DNA of 10,035 nt from Phyllobacteriaceae bacterium UBA1059. GTDB lineage: Bacteria > Pseudomonadota > Alphaproteobacteria > Rhizobiales > Rhizobiaceae. Each line of letters starts with the position of its first letter. Position 1 is the first letter of the stretch. Below the pieces are notes generated by a model, which saw only the letters and a list, made by a program, of their open reading frames with translations, did no database searches and had not been told where the DNA came from. Location of the stretch: NCBI GenBank assembly GCA_002316345.1, contig DCDI01000043.1, positions 1,148 through 11,182 of the forward strand, given 5' to 3'. Below, one piece after another: positions 1-7,778 of the stretch. Position numbers and translations under genes: made by a program.

Positions 1-462
1 CGCTTCCGCGACGTTGAGGGTTATCAGGCCATTGTCATGGCCGGTCAGAATACGCTCGCCGCCGGGGCCGGCGCCGATCGGATTGCCGAGGAAGTCGAAG
101 GCGATGCCTTCTTCGTCTGACGGTTGCGCCTTGGGCGCGACAGGGAGTTTCAGCGCCAGAAGCGTGTAAAGCGTGCGCCGCTTGGCCATCTCGATCTTGG
201 CCCATCGGCCGCGATTGCCTTCAACCGAAAGGTCGGGGATCGTGCGGTTGAGGCTGCAGGCCAAACACAGGGCCTGTTGTTCCTCCGCGACCCAGTTGCA
301 GTCGCATTCTCCGGCGTTGGTGCATACCGGCGCGCCGGCTTCACCGGCCACTACGAAGTTGGCCTGATGCGGATCGTAGGCCACCGGCGTCTTGCAGTTG
401 AGGCAGAGCGAGTTTTCGAAATAAAGGCGCTGTCCGCAATGCGGGCACGTGAACAGTTTCAT
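1..462 (-). CDS. Zinc-ribbon putative zinc-binding metallopeptidase, N-terminal part (runs off the window)
   Basis: The minus strand is open from an ATG at 462 to base 1 (154 codons, no stop), so the gene continues beyond the left edge. The N-terminus MKLFTCPHCGQRLYFENSLC carries a zinc ribbon (C6, C9, C20, C23). A second cysteine cluster follows at C47, C53, C55, C66 and C69. After it come a basic segment (residues 84-100) and the stretch DFLGNPIGAGPG (123-134). This pattern matches my memory of the bacterial family annotated as putative zinc-binding (metallo)peptidase, roughly 350 residues long, in which the ribbon precedes a domain with an HExxH zinc site. That catalytic part would lie outside the window, so peptidase activity cannot be seen here. 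The substrate is unknown. No signal peptide is present, so it is probably cytoplasmic. The name rests on the cysteine layout and recalled family resemblance. Confidence 0.8.
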   Translation of the reverse strand, partial: MKLFTCPHCGQRLYFENSLCLNCKTPVAYDPHQANFVVAGEAGAPVCTNAGECDCNWVAEEQQALCLACSLNRTIPDLSVEGNRGRWAKIEMAKRRTLYTLLALKLPVAPKAQPSDEEGIAFDFLGNPIGAGPGGERILTGHDNGLITLNVAEA

Positions 463-812
463 GCGGGACGCTCCGGCGAGCAACAAGCGGATGCGCCTTT
501 GCGCAGAGGGCCGCGAAGCCGCATAACGTAACGAGACGCCTCGTGTTCCACCTCAGCGAAGCGGATGGAGACCAGCACGCTTTTTGCCGCCAATTCTTGG
601 CAGGACAATCAACTTTCCGCCAGAATCATCGCCTTTACCCGAATGCAATCGAGGTGTGGCCTCGTCATCCTTGAACTGAAAGAGAATATCTGCGAACCGC
701 AGAACGGAAAAGTCACGGCGGCCGGCGTGATCGTAAAGATCATCTTAACGCGCGGGCCGGTAATCAACATGAAATCAGCCGCGTCTTGCGGTTATACGGA
801 TTGGAGAATGGC
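463..812. other. 350-bp gap between divergent genes, no supported gene
   Basis: This gap separates the divergent metallopeptidase gene and the lytic transglycosylase gene and must hold both promoters. It is visibly less GC-rich than the flanking genes in its middle part (about 600-780). I see a short inverted repeat, AAGAT-c-ATCTT, at 736-746, and CTGCG-aac-CGCAG near 690-703, but no clear sigma70-type -35/-10 pair. An open frame of 83 codons (565-816, plus) crosses it. Its stop overlaps the transglycosylase start as ATGA, but its composition is not protein-like to my eye and I do not call it a gene. Confidence 0.5.
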
Positions 813-1628
813 ATGAGGCTGTTGAAGACGCTTCTTGGTTTCACGGGTTTTGCCGTGGTGGCGCTTGGAATGAGTGGTCAGGCGCAGGCAGCCTCGTGCG
901 GCAACACTGCCGGCGGGTTCGAGGCCTGGAAGACGCAGTTTGCGAGCGAAGCATCGGGTCGCGTCGGCCAGCGCGCACTGACGGCTCTGCAGGGCACCAG
1001 CTACGCAACCAAGACGATTGCTGCCGACCGCGGCCAGCATTCCTTCAAGCTCAGCCTTTCCGAGTTCATGGAAAAGCGCGGCTCCAAGACCATCGTGTCG
1101 CGCGGCAAGAAGCAGCTCGCCGGCAACAAGGCCCTGTTTGAACGCATCGAGCAGCGCTACGGCGTTCCGGCCGGCCCGCTGATCGCGATCTGGGGCATGG
1201 AAACCGGTTTCGGTTCGTTCCTGGGCAACCAGAACACGATCTCGGCCGTGGCAACGCTGGCTTATGACTGCCGCCGCACCGAGTTCTTCACCGACCAGCT
1301 TTATTCGGCGCTTCAGCTCGTCGACAAGGGCATCCTGACCAGCGCTGCCCAGGGTGCTGCGCACGGCGAAATCGGCCAGACACAGTTCCTGCCGAAGAAC
1401 GTGCTGCAATATGGTGCCGATGGCGACGGCGATGGCCGCATCGACATGGTCGGCTCCAAGGCCGATGCCTTGGCTTCGACCGCCAACTTCCTGAAGGGTC
1501 ATGGCTGGCGCGCCGGTGCCGGCTATCAGCAGGGTGAGCCGAACTACGCGGCGATCCAGGGCTGGAACGCTGCCAGCGTTTATCAGCAGGCAATTGCGCT
1601 GATGGGCGCGGAGATCGACGGCCGCTAA
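813..1628 (+). CDS. Secreted lytic murein transglycosylase, MltB type
   Basis: This 271-residue protein is predicted to cleave the MurNAc-GlcNAc bond of peptidoglycan in the periplasm, leaving 1,6-anhydro-MurNAc ends. Residues 1-26 form a signal peptide (basic start, hydrophobic core, AQA cleavage site before A27). The catalytic domain shows IAIWGMETGFGSF, with E130 aligned to the catalytic glutamate of the MltB/Slt35 family. GEIGQTQFLP (185-194) matches the conserved substrate-groove block. The loop DGDGDGRID (203-211) is an EF-hand-like metal site, as known in E. coli Slt35. The C-terminus keeps the FLKGHGW motif. There is no lipobox, so it is soluble rather than a lipoprotein, and no separate peptidoglycan-binding domain follows. 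C29 and C152 could form a disulfide. I chose the ATG at 813 because GGAG sits 6 bases upstream; an in-frame TTG at 786 lacks support. It ends at a strong terminator. Confidence 0.93.
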   Translation: MRLLKTLLGFTGFAVVALGMSGQAQAASCGNTAGGFEAWKTQFASEASGRVGQRALTALQGTSYATKTIAADRGQHSFKLSLSEFMEKRGSKTIVSRGKKQLAGNKALFERIEQRYGVPAGPLIAIWGMETGFGSFLGNQNTISAVATLAYDCRRTEFFTDQLYSALQLVDKGILTSAAQGAAHGEIGQTQFLPKNVLQYGADGDGDGRIDMVGSKADALASTANFLKGHGWRAGAGYQQGEPNYAAIQGWNAASVYQQAIALMGAEIDGR

Positions 1629-1647
1629 ACAGCGCCTTCGTGAAAAC

Positions 1648-1677
1648 AAAAAGCCCGGTCTCGCGACCGGGCTTTTT
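1648..1677. terminator. Bidirectional intrinsic terminator between the transglycosylase gene and argG
   Basis: A perfect 13-bp stem (AAAAAGCCCGGTC / GACCGGGCTTTTT) closes a TCGC tetraloop, with T-runs on both strands. It lies 20 bases after the transglycosylase stop and 18 bases after the argG stop, so one hairpin can end transcription from both convergent genes. Confidence 0.95.
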
Positions 1678-1695
1678 TGTTTGGTGAGCTTGGGC

Positions 1696-2925
<1,230 letters not shown>

Positions 2926-2961
2926 GGAAAAATCCTGAGGTTGCGGAAAAATGCTGCGGTT

Positions 2962-2990
2962 CTTTTAACAGGACGAATGGCCGCGACAAG
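2962..2990 (-). promoter_or_regulatory. Candidate argG promoter
   Basis: On the minus strand CTTGTC (2990-2985) and TAAAAG (2967-2962) are separated by 17 bases, resembling the CTTGAC-N17-TATA-like promoters of rhizobia. It would start transcription near 2955, about 30 bases before the argG ATG. This is a pattern match by eye; the -10 element is weak. Confidence 0.35.
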
Positions 2991-3144
2991 CGGGTTTGCG
3001 CTCGTCATTTCGTCGATCTTGGTCGTTGCGGAAGCTTACATCGGTGATCGGCGTAAAGCTCCTTTTACCATCCGCGCCTACCTTGATGTCTCGATGGGCA
3101 GCGCCGTTTCACGTGAAGTGGACGGCGAGCAGAAGGGGCGCAGC

Positions 3145-4086
3145 ATGGTTCAGGTTTCAGGGATGCTCAGCTGCTTTCAAGGCCGCGCGGCTCGCCGGGT
3201 CGGCATGGCTGCTGGGCTGGTCGCCACCGTTTTGTCGATGACGCCCGCTCATGCGGCTTCGATCTGGCAGCAGGCTGGCAGCGGCTCGGTGGCGATCCTG
3301 CCGCAGCCGACCAAGGCCGACGGGATCGTCGGCGCATCGCTGTCTTGTGCCGAACAGGAATGGACACTTCTGCTGCGCACCGGCGCGGACTGGCGCAACC
3401 AACTGCGCGGTGACGTGTCGGCTTCGTCGATCACCGGTGCGGCCGAGGTCACGATCGGCAAAGCGCGCTTTGCCATGCCGGCACTGCGCACCAACGGCAC
3501 GATCGCGCTCAGTCTGCCATACAAGGCCTTGCAGCCGATCAGCATCGGCACGATCCTGCTTGTCGACATTTCGGGCGAGGCAGGTCCCGCAGCAGCGCAG
3601 TTCGCGCTCGGCGGATCGAAGAAGGTTCTTGAGGGGATCGAACCGCTTTGCAGCCCGCGCAGCATGGATGGCTATGAGCTTGTTGCCTTGTCGGAAAGCG
3701 ACGCAGCCGTAACTGATGCCCGTCGTTTGATTGACGAGGACATCAAGGCTTTCAAGCTGGCGACGATGTCGGAGCCGCGGCTGGAAGCCGCGCAGAAGAC
3801 GCTGGCTGATGGTAAGGCGATGCTGTTTGCGCGGCTGTGCGGCTCGTCCTGGTATTTTGGACGCAGCGGCTGCAACATATCCGCCTTCCTTCGCGATCAT
3901 GCGCAGCAAAATTGGCGCGCCGCTTACGAGAATGAAGGCAGCAATGCTTACCTCGACCTGGCATCCACTGGCGATGGCTGGCCCAACATCGTGTCGGTGC
4001 CGCTGAAGGGGAAGCCCGATCTGTCCGTGTGGCGCTTCGAGGACGGTGTCTACGCGCTCGATCGTGGCTTAATGGCTGCGGAGTAG
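3145..4086 (+). CDS. Secreted protein of unknown function, 313 residues
   Basis: I do not recognise the family. The protein begins with a basic N-region (RAARR, 14-18), a hydrophobic stretch (about 20-32) and an AHA cleavage site after residue 37, so export to the periplasm is likely. The mature part has a beta-rich first half (about 60-165). A predicted helical segment rich in D, E and K follows (183-225). The C-terminal block holds SSWYFGRSGCNI (234-245), GDGWPNIVSVPLKG (276-289) and VWRFEDGVYAL (295-305). Mature cysteines at 68, 169, 232 and 243 could make two disulfides. I chose the ATG at 3145 because AAGGGG lies 6 bases upstream; ATGs at 3094 and 3205 are in frame but have weaker sites. 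The frame is open far upstream only because it is antisense to argG. A LysE-type gene follows 63 bases later on the same strand and may be co-transcribed. Confidence 0.8.
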   Translation: MVQVSGMLSCFQGRAARRVGMAAGLVATVLSMTPAHAASIWQQAGSGSVAILPQPTKADGIVGASLSCAEQEWTLLLRTGADWRNQLRGDVSASSITGAAEVTIGKARFAMPALRTNGTIALSLPYKALQPISIGTILLVDISGEAGPAAAQFALGGSKKVLEGIEPLCSPRSMDGYELVALSESDAAVTDARRLIDEDIKAFKLATMSEPRLEAAQKTLADGKAMLFARLCGSSWYFGRSGCNISAFLRDHAQQNWRAAYENEGSNAYLDLASTGDGWPNIVSVPLKGKPDLSVWRFEDGVYALDRGLMAAE

Positions 4087-4149
4087 GCGGCCATTGGCGC
4101 TATTGAAGCTTTCGCGTAAGGATCTCCCACCGTCACGCGAGCCCTGCCG

Positions 4150-4791
4150 ATGAGCTTTCTGCCCGATCTTTCGACCTTCATTCAGTTCGCCATCGCCACC
4201 TTCGTGATTTCCATTACGCCCGGCCCGGACATGACGCTTTTCGTCGGCCGCGCCGTAGCCGAGGGACGAGCAGCGGGCTTTGCCTGCATGGTTGGTGCGA
4301 TGTGCGGCATCGTCGTGCATACGAGCCTGGTGGCGCTCGGTCTGTCGGCGCTGATCGTGGCCTCCCCGCAAGCCTTCCTCGCGTTGAAAGTGGCCGGCGC
4401 AGGCTATCTTGTGTTTCTTGCCTTCCAGGCGCTGCGCAAAGGCTCAGCCTTTTCGCCGGACATGACGAAGCGCAAGCCGCGCACGCTATTCAAGAACTGG
4501 GCGACGGGCATCGGCATCAACCTGCTCAATCCCAAGATCATCCTGTTCTTTATGACCTTCCTGCCGCAATTCGTGTCGGCGTCCGACCTTCATGCGCCGG
4601 GCAAGCTGTTCTTTCTCGGGCTGATGTTCATACCGCTGTCGCTGCCGGTCGTGGTGCCGATGGTGATCGCGGCCGACAAGTTCGCCGTTCTCCTGAAAAA
4701 GAGCCCGCGCGTCACCCGCGTCGTGGACTATCTGTTTGCCGGCATCTTCTCCGCCTTCGCGCTGAAGATCCTGACGGCGCAGGCGCGTTAA
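4150..4791 (+). CDS. LysE/RhtB family amino-acid exporter
   Basis: This 213-residue inner-membrane protein has the length and hydrophobic pattern of the LysE/RhtB family (about six membrane segments), which exports amino acids or related metabolites. The signature TPGPDM is at residues 23-28. A glycine-rich helix (about 43-55) and the block LKVAGAGYLVFLAFQALR (78-95) follow, as does GIGINLLNPKIILFF, a second family hallmark near residue 120-135. The substrate cannot be told from sequence; lysine, arginine, threonine, homoserine and others occur in the family. The nearby argG suggests nothing firm. The ATG at 4150 fits the family N-terminus but has no strong Shine-Dalgarno sequence, which would fit coupling to the secreted protein gene upstream. 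The stop codon overlaps the stop of the convergent membrane-protein gene. Confidence 0.93.
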   Translation: MSFLPDLSTFIQFAIATFVISITPGPDMTLFVGRAVAEGRAAGFACMVGAMCGIVVHTSLVALGLSALIVASPQAFLALKVAGAGYLVFLAFQALRKGSAFSPDMTKRKPRTLFKNWATGIGINLLNPKIILFFMTFLPQFVSASDLHAPGKLFFLGLMFIPLSLPVVVPMVIAADKFAVLLKKSPRVTRVVDYLFAGIFSAFALKILTAQAR

Positions 4792-5225
4792 GCGCGGCGG
4801 CTTGCAACGTAGCGGCCGCTCGCGAACCAGTAGGCCAGGCCCCCGGCAAAGCCGCCGGGAAAAGACGAGACGGTCATCGCCGTCAGGTCGGACGGCGAGC
4901 CGAACAGGACAGAGAAGATGGCGAGCGCGGGTGCGGCGTTGCCAAAGCCGGCGATCGCATAAGGACGCCAGCTGTTCCACTTCAGTCTTTCGCCAAGCAG
5001 GACGGCAAGCAGGAAGCCGGGAAAGGCACAGGGGAACGTCCACGCCATCCCTATGGTCACCAATGACGGCAGTTGACGCGAGACGTCAGGCCAGGTCACC
5101 ACGCCGACTTCGCTTTCAAAGAAAGGCGTGCCGATAATCAGGAAGACCGTCACCACTACCGCCACGATGACGGCGACGAAATAGCCGACGGCAACAGGCA
5201 GGAACGGCGGAGGCCGAAGGCTCAT
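4788..5225 (-). CDS. Four-helix integral membrane protein of unknown function, coupled to rlmN
   Basis: This 145-residue protein has four hydrophobic segments at about residues 11-33, 53-78, 87-108 and 115-136, joined by short loops, and a basic C-terminus (RYVASRRA). It is an inner-membrane protein; I recognise no enzymatic motif and cannot assign a family. Glycine- and proline-rich turns (FPCAFPGF, SFPGGFAGG) resemble small membrane-scaffold or transporter-like proteins, but that is not evidence of function. Its ATG (5225-5223) overlaps the rlmN stop TGA as ATGA, so it is probably translated by reinitiation after rlmN and shares its promoter. Its stop TAA lies within a TTAA that also contains the stop of the LysE gene on the other strand, so no separate terminator is possible between them. 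Confidence 0.85.
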   Translation of the reverse strand: MSLRPPPFLPVAVGYFVAVIVAVVVTVFLIIGTPFFESEVGVVTWPDVSRQLPSLVTIGMAWTFPCAFPGFLLAVLLGERLKWNSWRPYAIAGFGNAAPALAIFSVLFGSPSDLTAMTVSSFPGGFAGGLAYWFASGRYVASRRA

Positions 5226-6463
5226 TCTTCGCCGTGATTGGCGATCATCATCGCTTCGAACGCCAGGCGCTCGGTCTTCTTCATGCGCTCTGATTCAGAC
5301 TTCAGCTGACCGCAGGCGGCGAGGATGTCGCGGCCGCGCGGGGTGCGGATCGGCGAGGCATAGCCGGCCTGGTTGATGTAGTCGGCAAACTTCTCGATCT
5401 GCTCCCATTCCGAGCACTGGTAGTTCGTACCGGGCCAGGGGTTGAACGGGATCAGGTTGATCTTGGCCGGAATGCCCTTCAGCAACTTCACCAGAGCCTT
5501 GGCGTCCTCGATGCTGTCGTTGACCTCGCGCAGCATCACATATTCGAAGGTGATGCGGCGCGCATTCGACAGGCCGGGATAAGCGCGGCAGGCGGCGATC
5601 AGATCCTTCAGCGGATACTTCTTGTTGATGGGCACGAGAAGGTCGCGCAGGTCGTCATTGGTGGCATGCAGCGAGATCGCCAGCATGACGCCGATCTCTT
5701 CGCCGGTGCGGAAGATTTCTGGCACGACACCTGACGTCGAAAGCGTGATGCGGCGCTTGGACATCGACAGGCCTTCATTGTCGGCGGCAATCAACAGCGC
5801 CTTCTTGACCTCGTCGAAATTGTAGAGCGGCTCACCCATGCCCATCATGACGATGTTGGTGATCTTTCGCCCATCGGCCGGCACGATGGCGCCATCCGGC
5901 GTATCGCGGTCGGGGAAGTCGCCGAGGCGATGGCGCGCGGTGATCAGCTGCGCCAGCACTTCCTCGGCGGTGAGGTTGCGCACCAGCTTCTGCGTGCCTG
6001 TATGACAGAAGGAGCAGGTCAGCGTGCATCCGACCTGGCTGGAAATGCAGAGCGTGCCGCGCCCTTCTTCCGGAATGTAAACGGTCTCGATCTCGACCGG
6101 ACGACCGGCGCCGCGCGGAGGAAAGCGGAACAGCCATTTGCGCGTGCCGTCTTCGGAAATCTGCTCTTCGACGATTTCGGGCCGGGAAATGGTGAAACGC
6201 GCATCAAGGCTGGCGCGCAGATCCTTCGACACGTTGAACATCGCATCGAAATCGCCAACGCCGCGCACATACATCCAGTGCCACAACTGCTGCACGCGCA
6301 TCTTGATCTGCTTGGGCGGTACGCGGACTTCGGCCAGCGCTTCGCCAAGCTCTTCGCGCGTCATGCCGATCAGCGACGGCTTGCCGTCCAGCGGATGCAC
6401 GGCAGGAACGCGCGGGGTAGGCGCGGGCCTTGTTGCAACGGGCATGTCAAGCACGGTGGTCAT
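5222..6463 (-). CDS. rlmN: Dual-specificity 23S rRNA (A2503-C2)/tRNA (A37-C2) methyltransferase RlmN
   Basis: This radical-SAM enzyme methylates C2 of A2503 in 23S rRNA and of A37 in some tRNAs, affecting the peptide exit tunnel and decoding fidelity. The protein is 413 residues from the ATG at 6463. The iron-sulfur motif CTLTCSFC places cluster ligands at C146, C150 and C153. C139 (in TLCISSQVGC) aligns with the conserved Cys118 of E. coli RlmN. C384 (in AACGQL) aligns with the methyl-carrying Cys355. MMGMGEPLYN (206-215) is the SAM-binding GEP block. SLHATND and INLIPFNPWPG are further RlmN blocks. The roughly 20-residue proline-rich leader is longer than in E. coli but common in alphaproteobacteria. 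A TTG directly before the ATG (6466) is an alternative start. The gene is followed by an overlapping membrane-protein gene. Confidence 0.97.
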   Translation of the reverse strand: MTTVLDMPVATRPAPTPRVPAVHPLDGKPSLIGMTREELGEALAEVRVPPKQIKMRVQQLWHWMYVRGVGDFDAMFNVSKDLRASLDARFTISRPEIVEEQISEDGTRKWLFRFPPRGAGRPVEIETVYIPEEGRGTLCISSQVGCTLTCSFCHTGTQKLVRNLTAEEVLAQLITARHRLGDFPDRDTPDGAIVPADGRKITNIVMMGMGEPLYNFDEVKKALLIAADNEGLSMSKRRITLSTSGVVPEIFRTGEEIGVMLAISLHATNDDLRDLLVPINKKYPLKDLIAACRAYPGLSNARRITFEYVMLREVNDSIEDAKALVKLLKGIPAKINLIPFNPWPGTNYQCSEWEQIEKFADYINQAGYASPIRTPRGRDILAACGQLKSESERMKKTERLAFEAMMIANHGEE

Positions 6464-6548
6464 CAACAGTCTCTGGTGAATGGAAAAGGCCGCGCTCCAG
6501 GCGCGAGCGGTGCTCCCTTAACATAAGAATCCCACCACGTCATCGCCA

Positions 6549-6611
6549 GCCTGAAAGGACATTGGGCTAGCCTAGAAAGACAATGGGCGAGCCTGAAACG
6601 ACAAAGGCCGG
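6549..6611. repeat. Three imperfect tandem copies of a 21-bp unit
   Basis: Copies at 6549-6569, 6570-6590 and 6591-6611 abut exactly. Each begins GCCT, and a rough common core is GCCTgaAA-GACaatGGgC. By hand count copies 1 and 2 share 16 of 21 bases, and copy 3 shares 15 of 21 with each of the others. The third copy runs into the left arm of the terminator at 6606. The array lies between the rlmN start and the IalB-like gene. It may be upstream regulatory DNA of rlmN, a decayed repeat, or chance. Confidence 0.6.
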
Positions 6612-6628
6612 GCTTGGACAGCCCGGCC
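6606..6628 (-). terminator. Intrinsic terminator of the IalB-like gene
   Basis: A perfect 9-bp GC-rich stem (GGCCGGGCT / AGCCCGGCC) with a 5-base loop lies 25 bases after the stop of the IalB-like gene. On the minus strand it is followed by TTTGTCGTTT. It should insulate rlmN, which lies downstream on the same strand. Confidence 0.85.
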
Positions 6629-6653
6629 ATTGCAATCAGTGGCTCGCGTCGGC

Positions 6654-7157
6654 TTACTTGCAGGTCTGGATCGAACCCAGAGCCGCCGAAATGCCCTTTA
6701 GCGAAAACACATAGCTCGTCGGATTGCCGCGACCGGACTTGGCTGCGATCTTCATGTCGGAACCACCCTTCATGGCTGCAACCAGCTGCGGCTCTTCCGC
6801 CGGATTTTCCATCCAGGCCGACTTGCCGCGCGTAAACATGGAGAAGGTCTTGTCGCCGATCTGCACCTGAACCTTGGAATTCGCCTGCAAATCGTAGGAG
6901 GCGATGAACTGCGGCTCGAAGCTGACATTCTGGCCGGGCTTCTGGCTGACGAAGAAGAAGATATCGCCATGGTTCAGCGAGGGCGGCTGCTTGTCCTTCG
7001 GCACCGTCAGCACATAGCAGACCTTACCGCTGCCGCCCTGATAGCTATAGGTGCCCCAATCGCCATGAACGCCGATCTTGGTTGCTGCCTGCGAAAAGGC
7101 CGGTGCGGCCATCGTGAGGAAAGCAAGGCCGGTGAGTGTCGTGAGCAGTCCGCGCAT
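6654..7157 (-). CDS. Invasion-associated locus B (IalB) family secreted protein
   Basis: The protein is 167 residues with a signal peptide (MRGLLTTLTGLAFLTMAAPA, then FSQA; cleavage predicted after A24). The mature domain fits the IalB family, named after a Bartonella protein linked to erythrocyte invasion and widespread in free-living alphaproteobacteria where invasion is not the role. Visible features are HGDWGTYSY (31-39), KVCYVLTVPK (45-54) and FTRGKSAWMENP around residues 108-119. The C-terminus runs FSLKGISAAL to TCK. C47 and C166 are the only cysteines and probably form a disulfide. The likely location is the periplasm; the biochemical role is unknown. The ATG at 7157 has AGGAAG about 12 bases upstream, a slightly long spacing, but the signal peptide begins correctly there. 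It is transcribed alone, with its own terminator. The family call is from recalled pattern, and I am fairly sure. Confidence 0.88.
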   Translation of the reverse strand: MRGLLTTLTGLAFLTMAAPAFSQAATKIGVHGDWGTYSYQGGSGKVCYVLTVPKDKQPPSLNHGDIFFFVSQKPGQNVSFEPQFIASYDLQANSKVQVQIGDKTFSMFTRGKSAWMENPAEEPQLVAAMKGGSDMKIAAKSGRGNPTSYVFSLKGISAALGSIQTCK

Positions 7158-7242
7158 CGTGTTGTTGATCTTCCTGTTCGTGCCTGACTGAAGAACGGCA
7201 GCGCCAGCCGCGCCGCCGAACCGCGATCGTTTCAGTTGTATT

Positions 7243-7280
7243 AATTCGGGATTACCAAAGGGTGAATCCCCAACCGAATT
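7243..7280. other. Imperfect hairpin in the region upstream of the IalB-like gene
   Basis: AATTCGG (7243-7249) and CCGAATT (7274-7280) form a perfect 7-bp inverted repeat. Nested inside, GGGATT (7248-7253) can pair with AATCCC (7265-7270), and ACC with GGT, around an AAAG loop; outer and inner pairings compete for two bases. No T-run follows on either strand, so it does not look like a terminator for the DUF1232 gene that ends at 7407. It sits about 85-125 bases before the IalB-like ATG, inside the 249-bp gap 7158-7406, where I see no gene. Confidence 0.45.
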
Positions 7281-7406
7281 CTGTCTGCCTGTGTTTGGCG
7301 CAGCACGCCCGCTGGCGCAACCACGTCACCGCCATTTCCTGGCGCCTTGCGTGATTGTGAACGCGGAGAAGAAGGCGAGATTTTGACTGATGCGTCCCCC
7401 GCTGGG

Positions 7407-7778
7407 TCAGGCGCGTTCGGCAAGCGCCTGCTTGGCGGCTGCGCGATGGCGCGGCTGGATCTGACCGCGAATGGCCGAGATCGCAGCGGTCAGAACGGCA
7501 AGATCATCCGTGAAGCCGACGCCGAGAATGAAATCGGGTACGATGTCGAAGGGCAGGACGAAGTAAGCGAGTGCTGCCAACAGAATGCCGCGCGTGCGGA
7601 ACGGCGTCTTTGGATCAAGCGCGCAGTAATAACCGGCCACCACTTCTTCGGCGAAGGGGACATAGGCCGCGGCCTTGCGCAATGTTGGCCACAGGCCCTT
7701 GCGTACGCGCTCCTCGCGCCTTGCGTTTTCGGCGGCATCAACCGGCTTCAGGATCTCATCGGTATTCACACGCGCCAC
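7407..7778 (-). CDS. YkvA family protein (DUF1232), small membrane-associated
   Basis: This protein of about 123 residues contains the DUF1232 block ALAYFVLPFDIVPDFILGVGFTDDL at roughly 69-93, shown here as the halves ALAYFVLPFDIVPDF and ILGVGFTDDL. One hydrophobic hairpin (64-88) suggests membrane association. The family is common in bacteria, and its molecular function is unknown. I chose a GTG start at 7778 (MARVNTDEIL) because GGGAG lies 7 bases upstream on the minus strand. ATGs at 7799 and 7802 are in frame, would add 7-8 residues, and have no ribosome binding site, though annotation programs may prefer them. It follows phhB by 66 bases on the same strand and may be the last gene of the thpR-phhB operon. 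No terminator is evident after it. Confidence 0.87.
   Translation of the reverse strand: MARVNTDEILKPVDAAENARREERVRKGLWPTLRKAAAYVPFAEEVVAGYYCALDPKTPFRTRGILLAALAYFVLPFDIVPDFILGVGFTDDLAVLTAAISAIRGQIQPRHRAAAKQALAERA

Noticed and set aside
4302..5066. 254-codon plus-strand frame across the LysE gene and the membrane-protein gene
   Set aside because: It overlaps two genes with clear membrane patterns in other frames and has an arginine/alanine-rich shadow composition.
6480..6510. GC-rich partial inverted repeat (gcgctccaggcgcgagcggtg) before rlmN
   Set aside because: Pairing is short and interrupted, with no T-run; not distinguishable from chance in GC-rich DNA.
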